A stretch of DNA of 64,000 bases from contig JAFUQQ010000034.1 in assembly GCA_017472285.1 (NCBI GenBank), positions 62,001-126,000 of the forward strand. The letters are read 5' to 3'. Both the position numbers and the translations under genes were made by a program. Shown piece after piece: positions 59,201 to 64,000 of the stretch. The notes under the pieces are model-generated. The model was not told the DNA's origin, made no database searches, and saw only the letters and a list, made by a program, of their open reading frames with translations. Source of the DNA: Clostridia bacterium (GTDB taxonomy: Bacteria; Bacillota; Clostridia; Oscillospirales; CAG-272). Every line of letters starts with the position of its first letter. Position 1 is the first letter of the stretch.

Positions 59201-62200
59201 GGCAATACGACAAACGGCAATGAAAATACCGAGCAATCCCCCGAAACCGTGATTCAGGTAACCGAAGAAAAAATCACGGAAATCCTGAATATGCCCGAAG
59301 TACAGGACACTCTCAGCGATATCGTTTCAGATTATGCAATGGCGATCATCGAACAAAAAGAAAATCATAATATTTCCTGTTCGCAAAGCATTGAAGATAT
59401 GCTTGCCGAAAATCCCGAAGCATTTAACATACAGATCGAAGACATTATAAAGGAATGTAATCTGACGTATGACGATTTCTATGATATCGCAAAGGAATTA
59501 GCGGAACAGAACGATTTTGCGATTCCCGAAAAAGGTGCATCCTATACGGCTGTTGCCATTGCGATCCTCGGTCATAAGAGCGAAGAAATTGATGCTCTGA
59601 TCGAAGGTGTAATCGAACAATTTCTCCCCGCTTCCGATAGTGCAGATCAAATCTATGCGATCCATACCATGCCTGTCTTAACGGCAGTTCCCTCCATCAC
59701 AGCCCCCTCCGAAACGGAGATCGACGAAGCGCAATCCACCTTGGAAACCATCTCGTCCGTTCTCACGATCCTGAAAAATCCCCGTATCTATGCTGCGCTC
59801 CTTTCATTGCTCCTCGTTTTCTTCCTGATTACAGCGCTCTTTACATGGAGCTTCAAGCGTCCGCTTCTCCTGATCGGTATTGCCGCGATCCTGACAGGTA
59901 TACTTCTGATCGGTGTTGCGAATCTGCCCATTCCGTACGATGCCCTCGCAGAGCTTACAGCGGAAATAATTATGCCTGACAGCGATTCCCTTGAATCCAC
60001 AATGCGTGACGTGATTATCACCACATGGGACAGCGCCGCAAGCATCATTACGACACACGCGATCGTTTCCGTACTGATCGGCATTCTCTGTTGTACGAGC
60101 TTTGCGCTGATCGGCATCTTCACCAAAAAGAAAGTGCAGCAAACAGCCGAAGCTTCTGCCACAACCTGATGTTTTCAGGGAGATGCTTGTTTAAGCACCT
60201 CCCCGAACCCCACCGCAAAAGCGGCACGGTGCCGCCCCCCTTTTCCGCCGTATCTCAAATTTGTGCGAATTTCAGCTTTTGTGCGACGGCGGGGCGCATT
60301 ACGGCAAAAAATCTTATCCAAACAAAAAAAACGACCGAAAAATCGGTCGTTTTTTTATTAGCGAAGTGTCGAGCTGTTGTTGAGAACAAGAGAGCTGTAA
60401 ATGAAAAGTACGTCATCAGCAGTTCTGAGATCAAGTGCCATGGCTCTGCCGTTGTTATCTCTATAACTATTGATAACGGCAATGGAAGCGTAACGGATAT
60501 CAAGGATGATGATTTCCGAATATGCTTCGATGAGGAGCGGGCTGAGGCTCGCGCCGAAAGAGTCACGGAAGATCACGAGTTCCTTGTCTGTGATTGCATT
60601 GGGATTTGTGATCTTCACAGCGGTCAGGTTACCGGAAAGATACATTTCATAAGGATCTTTGCCGTAAGCCTTTTCCATATCGTAAACGTCGATATTTTTG
60701 CCGTCTTCATAGCTGTAAACGGTGCAATTTTCAAGAATATCGTTTGTAAGATATTTCATATCTTCTGCGGGGAGCGGAAGTGCGCTTTGACCATAATAAA
60801 CACCGTAGAAAGGATTGTCAAGCGTTTTTTCGGTATATTCAGAAACGAGTGTCACGCCCATACCTTCAGCGAGTTTTTTCGCAACATCAAGGATTTTTTC
60901 CTGTCGCCAGTGCGTATCGGTTTTGTAATAATCTTCAAGCGCAAGCTCACCTGTGATATCGATGTATTCCGCGAAATCCATCTTATCTGCCATCAAAGAG
61001 AAGAACTGTTCATAATCCATGGAAAGATAGCCGTTCTGTTCCGCGAGGAAGTAGCCCTTATCGGGAACGATGGAGAAATACATATTGGCATTCGCGCCGA
61101 AATATTTTGCAGCTTCTTTGAATTTGCCCGCTGCATAGTCGAGAGAATCTTCCTTGATGGGATATTCAAGCTGTGCCGCATAGCCGTCTTCGATATAGAT
61201 ATTGTTATTATCTTTGTTGCCGAAAACGTAGAAAGAAGCAATGGATTTGAGCGTACGGAAGGTATCGCGCAAGGGGAATTGATCGAGTGTATAAGATTCA
61301 AAAGTCTTCATGAACGTCTTTTCACTGTCTTCATGGAAGATGGTATTCCACGAAAGCTCGGGGAACTGATCGAGAGGACGGCGTTCACTCGTGGAGAAAT
61401 CATCCGCGGGCTTGAACCAGGTCCAGAAAGCAAGGCCGAAAAGGATCACTGCCATGAAGCAGGTAACTGTAATATTTTTTACTTTGTTTGTCATCATAGC
61501 ACCTCCTTAGAAACGGAAATAGAGGAACGGGCTGAAAGAACCGTCCACGAGATAACCCGTCATCACGAGCAAAAGCACGGCAAGACCGATCGGTTCTGCA
61601 ACGGCAAGGATCTTGGAACCGATTTTGCTGTTCTGAACGGCAATTGCGACTTTTTTGACAAGAGGAGTCGCGCCAATGATTGCAAGAATGAAAATGATTG
61701 CATAGCTACGCAAATAATAGATCGTTTCCGCGGAAATGAACGGAACGCCGCCAAGACCGATCATACCTTTGACGTTGGTCGCAAGGTCGCCGAGATCAAC
61801 GGAAGCAAAGAGAACAAAGCTGAAGATGATAAGGATCAGCACGTAGAAATGGTTCCATACCTTTGCTTTTTTGAGGTATTTGAGAAGCCAGAGTTTTTCA
61901 ATGAGAAGCAGGATACCGAAGAAAAGACCCCAGAGAACGAAGTTCCAGGAAGCACCGTGCCAAAAGCCTGTAAGCATCCATACGACGAAGATATTGAAGA
62001 TACCGCGCCATTTGGAAACACGGTTACCGCCGAGCGGGATGTAAACGTAGTCACGGAACCAAGTACCAAGGGACATATGCCATCTTCTCCAGAATTCAGT
62101 GATACTGCCGGAAATAAAGGGATAATTGAAGTTTTCAAGGAAGTCAAAACCGAACATTTTGCCAAGACCGATCGCCATATCGCTGTAACCCGAGAAGTCG

Positions 62201-64000
62201 AAATAGATCTGGAGAGAATATGCGATGGCATAGAGCCAGAAGAAAACGACGGATTTATCGTTGGAAGCGAGGAATGTGGAGCAGAAGCCCGCAAACATAT
62301 CGGCAATGAGGATCTTTTTACCAAGACCGATGATGAATCGGCGCGTACCCTGTGCGATCTTTTCAAAGCTGTGCGTTCTTTCATCGAGCTGAAGCGCGAT
62401 ATCGGAATAACGAACGATCGGCCCCGCGATGAGCTGGGGGAAGAGCGCGATATACGTCGCAAGGTTGATGGGATTTCTCTGCGCCTTTACATCGCCTCTA
62501 TATACGTCAACGGTATAGCTGAGAATCTGGAAGGTATAGAAGCTGATGCCGACAGGGAGCGCGATATTCAAAAGCTCGACGGAAAGACCCGTAACGGCAT
62601 TGAAATTTGTGATAAAAAAGTCAGCGTATTTGAAGTAAGCAAGAAAGCCCAAGTCAATCGCAAGGGACAGAATTAAAAAGAATTTTGAAAGTTTCTTCCC
62701 CTGAAAGCGTTCGATCAAAAGACCGAGAACGTAGCCGAGCAAGACGGTCGCAACCATCAGCACGACGTATTTCGGTTCACCCCACGCATAAAAAACAAGG
62801 CTTGCTAAAAGCAAGACCGTGTTTTTCAGCATTTTCGGAGCGATCAGATACAGCAAAATCACGCAAGGAAGAAAGTAATACAGAAAAGGTATACTTGAGA
62901 AAAGCATGATTTTTATTCCTTTTTTAAAATGATTGTTTCAGTCCGAATTACTAATGTTCAATTAAAATGCGATTGCTTCGTTGTAAAGAACGTTAACGTT
63001 TTCATAGGTTGCAGCAACAGCATCCTTGAAAGCGTTGAGAGGATCGTTACCAGCGAAAGCGGAGATAACAACACCGTTTACCTCAGCGATATAGAAAGCA
63101 TCGGGAGAACCGCACATCCACATATTGTTAGCGAGAGCTTCCTTGAGAGCGTCAGCGATGGTCTGAACGTCAGCGGCATCCTTTACTTCGAAAGCAGCGA
63201 AAGTACCGTTTGTGTTAGCGTTCATCATGCTGAAGAAGAGAGCTGCACTGTCGAGCTTATCGGTGAGTTCTGCGGGGAAATAAGTCATGTAGAGAGGGCT
63301 TTCTTCAGAAGAAAGATCGATTGCGCTGGGAGCAGCTTTGGGCATATCGTAAGAAAATTCTTCGTTTGTTTCGGGGTCAACTTCGGTAACGGTTTCCATA
63401 TCCATACCAACGTAAGCGCCCTTGATTTCTGCGCCGGATTCAACGCCGAAAGCGGGAGCAAGCTTGTCGTGGAAGGTATCGAAAAGACCTTCGAGGGTCG
63501 CCTTTGCGTCAGCAGAAGCAACAACTTCACCGCCGTTGTTTTCGGTTGTGGTATCGGTAGTATCGGTAGTATCGGTGGTTTCAGTGGTTTCGGTAGTTTC
63601 GCTTGTAGAAGCGGAAGTATCGGAGGTGTCTTCGTTATTGTTGTTGTTGCAGGATGCGAAGGAAAGGATCATACCTGCGATAAGCATAGCCGTGATAATT
63701 TTTTTCATGATTGTTTTTCTCCTTAAAATTCTTTTTTGTTTTTGTGATCACAAGATCAGTTTTCCCCGCGTGAGATCGTCCATGTATCGTTGATCTCGTT
63801 ATAAGCAAGGGTAAGGGTCTCGCTTTTGAGCGCGCCTCGAAGCGTCATAACAAAAGCATTTTCCGTGTCGTTCGGGTTCACGTACCAATGGATCAGGATC
63901 TCCCCATCCGCCGTCAGAGCGGAACCGAAGGAAACGGACTCGTCGGTGTCATCCGTCATTTGCATTTCGCCTGCGGAAACGGTGATCTTCGTTTTTTCGC

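Overview
The window looks like the chromosome of an anaerobic, probably gut-associated member of the Clostridia (Bacillota). Reasons: strong Shine-Dalgarno-led genes, many near-perfect TTGACA-N17-TATAAT promoters, a CotH-family protein, BspA-like leucine-rich repeat proteins, clostridial mobile-element families (TnpV, DUF6809, MobC, large serine recombinase), and carbohydrate ABC clusters with DUF5696 and YIP1-type partners. Genus and species cannot be read from the sequence alone. Both window edges cut genes: an aconitase at the left and an unidentified reading frame at the right.

Layout. 0-3.3 kb: aconitase and isocitrate dehydrogenase (oxidative TCA branch). 3.3-10.5 kb: repeats and a membrane-protein remnant, a NagD-like phosphatase, a lipoprotein, a CotH protein with a sugar isomerase-like protein, and a divergent isomerase-like/CE15-like esterase pair. 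About 10.9-21.4 kb: an AT-richer island with a large serine recombinase, MobC with an oriT-like region, a LexA-like repressor with its operator, a TM-SH3 protein, a big surface lipoprotein, a tyrosine recombinase, DUF6809 and TnpV, ending near a tRNA-Leu(UAG). 21.6-33.6 kb: aspartate kinase, small LRR protein, CE7-like esterase, proB-proA-proC (split by a tandem hairpin array), MgtC-like protein with a structured leader, a three-gene FAD dehydrogenase operon, and a PHP phosphatase. 33.8-46.5 kb: one leftward run of seven genes with two pairs of ABC sugar permeases, a DUF5696-like secreted enzyme, an NHL/TPR/YIP1 membrane protein and a giant solute-binding protein. 47-55.5 kb: mnmA, rnhA, a Gfo/Idh/MocA oxidoreductase, rarA, nth, maf, apt-like gene and a U32 protein. 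55.7-64 kb: thiI, a MinD-like ATPase with a degenerate methylglyoxal-synthase-like protein, a membrane protein, a DHHW/MBOAT acyl-transfer pair, and lipoproteins.

The most interesting signal is at 19.20-19.36 kb. A perfect extended sigma-A promoter lies between 21-bp imperfect inverted repeats, between a leftward surface lipoprotein gene and a tyrosine recombinase gene. In the present orientation the promoter points away from the lipoprotein gene and runs into a small hairpin plus T-run made by the right repeat and its outside flank. Inversion would point it at the lipoprotein and remove that terminator. This is the architecture of an invertible-promoter (phase variation) switch, here inferred from sequence only.

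Other notable features are synuclein/LEA-like 11-residue repeats at the N terminus of isocitrate dehydrogenase, three families of intergenic palindromic repeats (two with arm covariation between copies), a repeat array inside the proline operon, leaders with SD-sequestering pairings before mgtC and tnpV, and a solute-binding protein fused to carbohydrate-binding-like domains.
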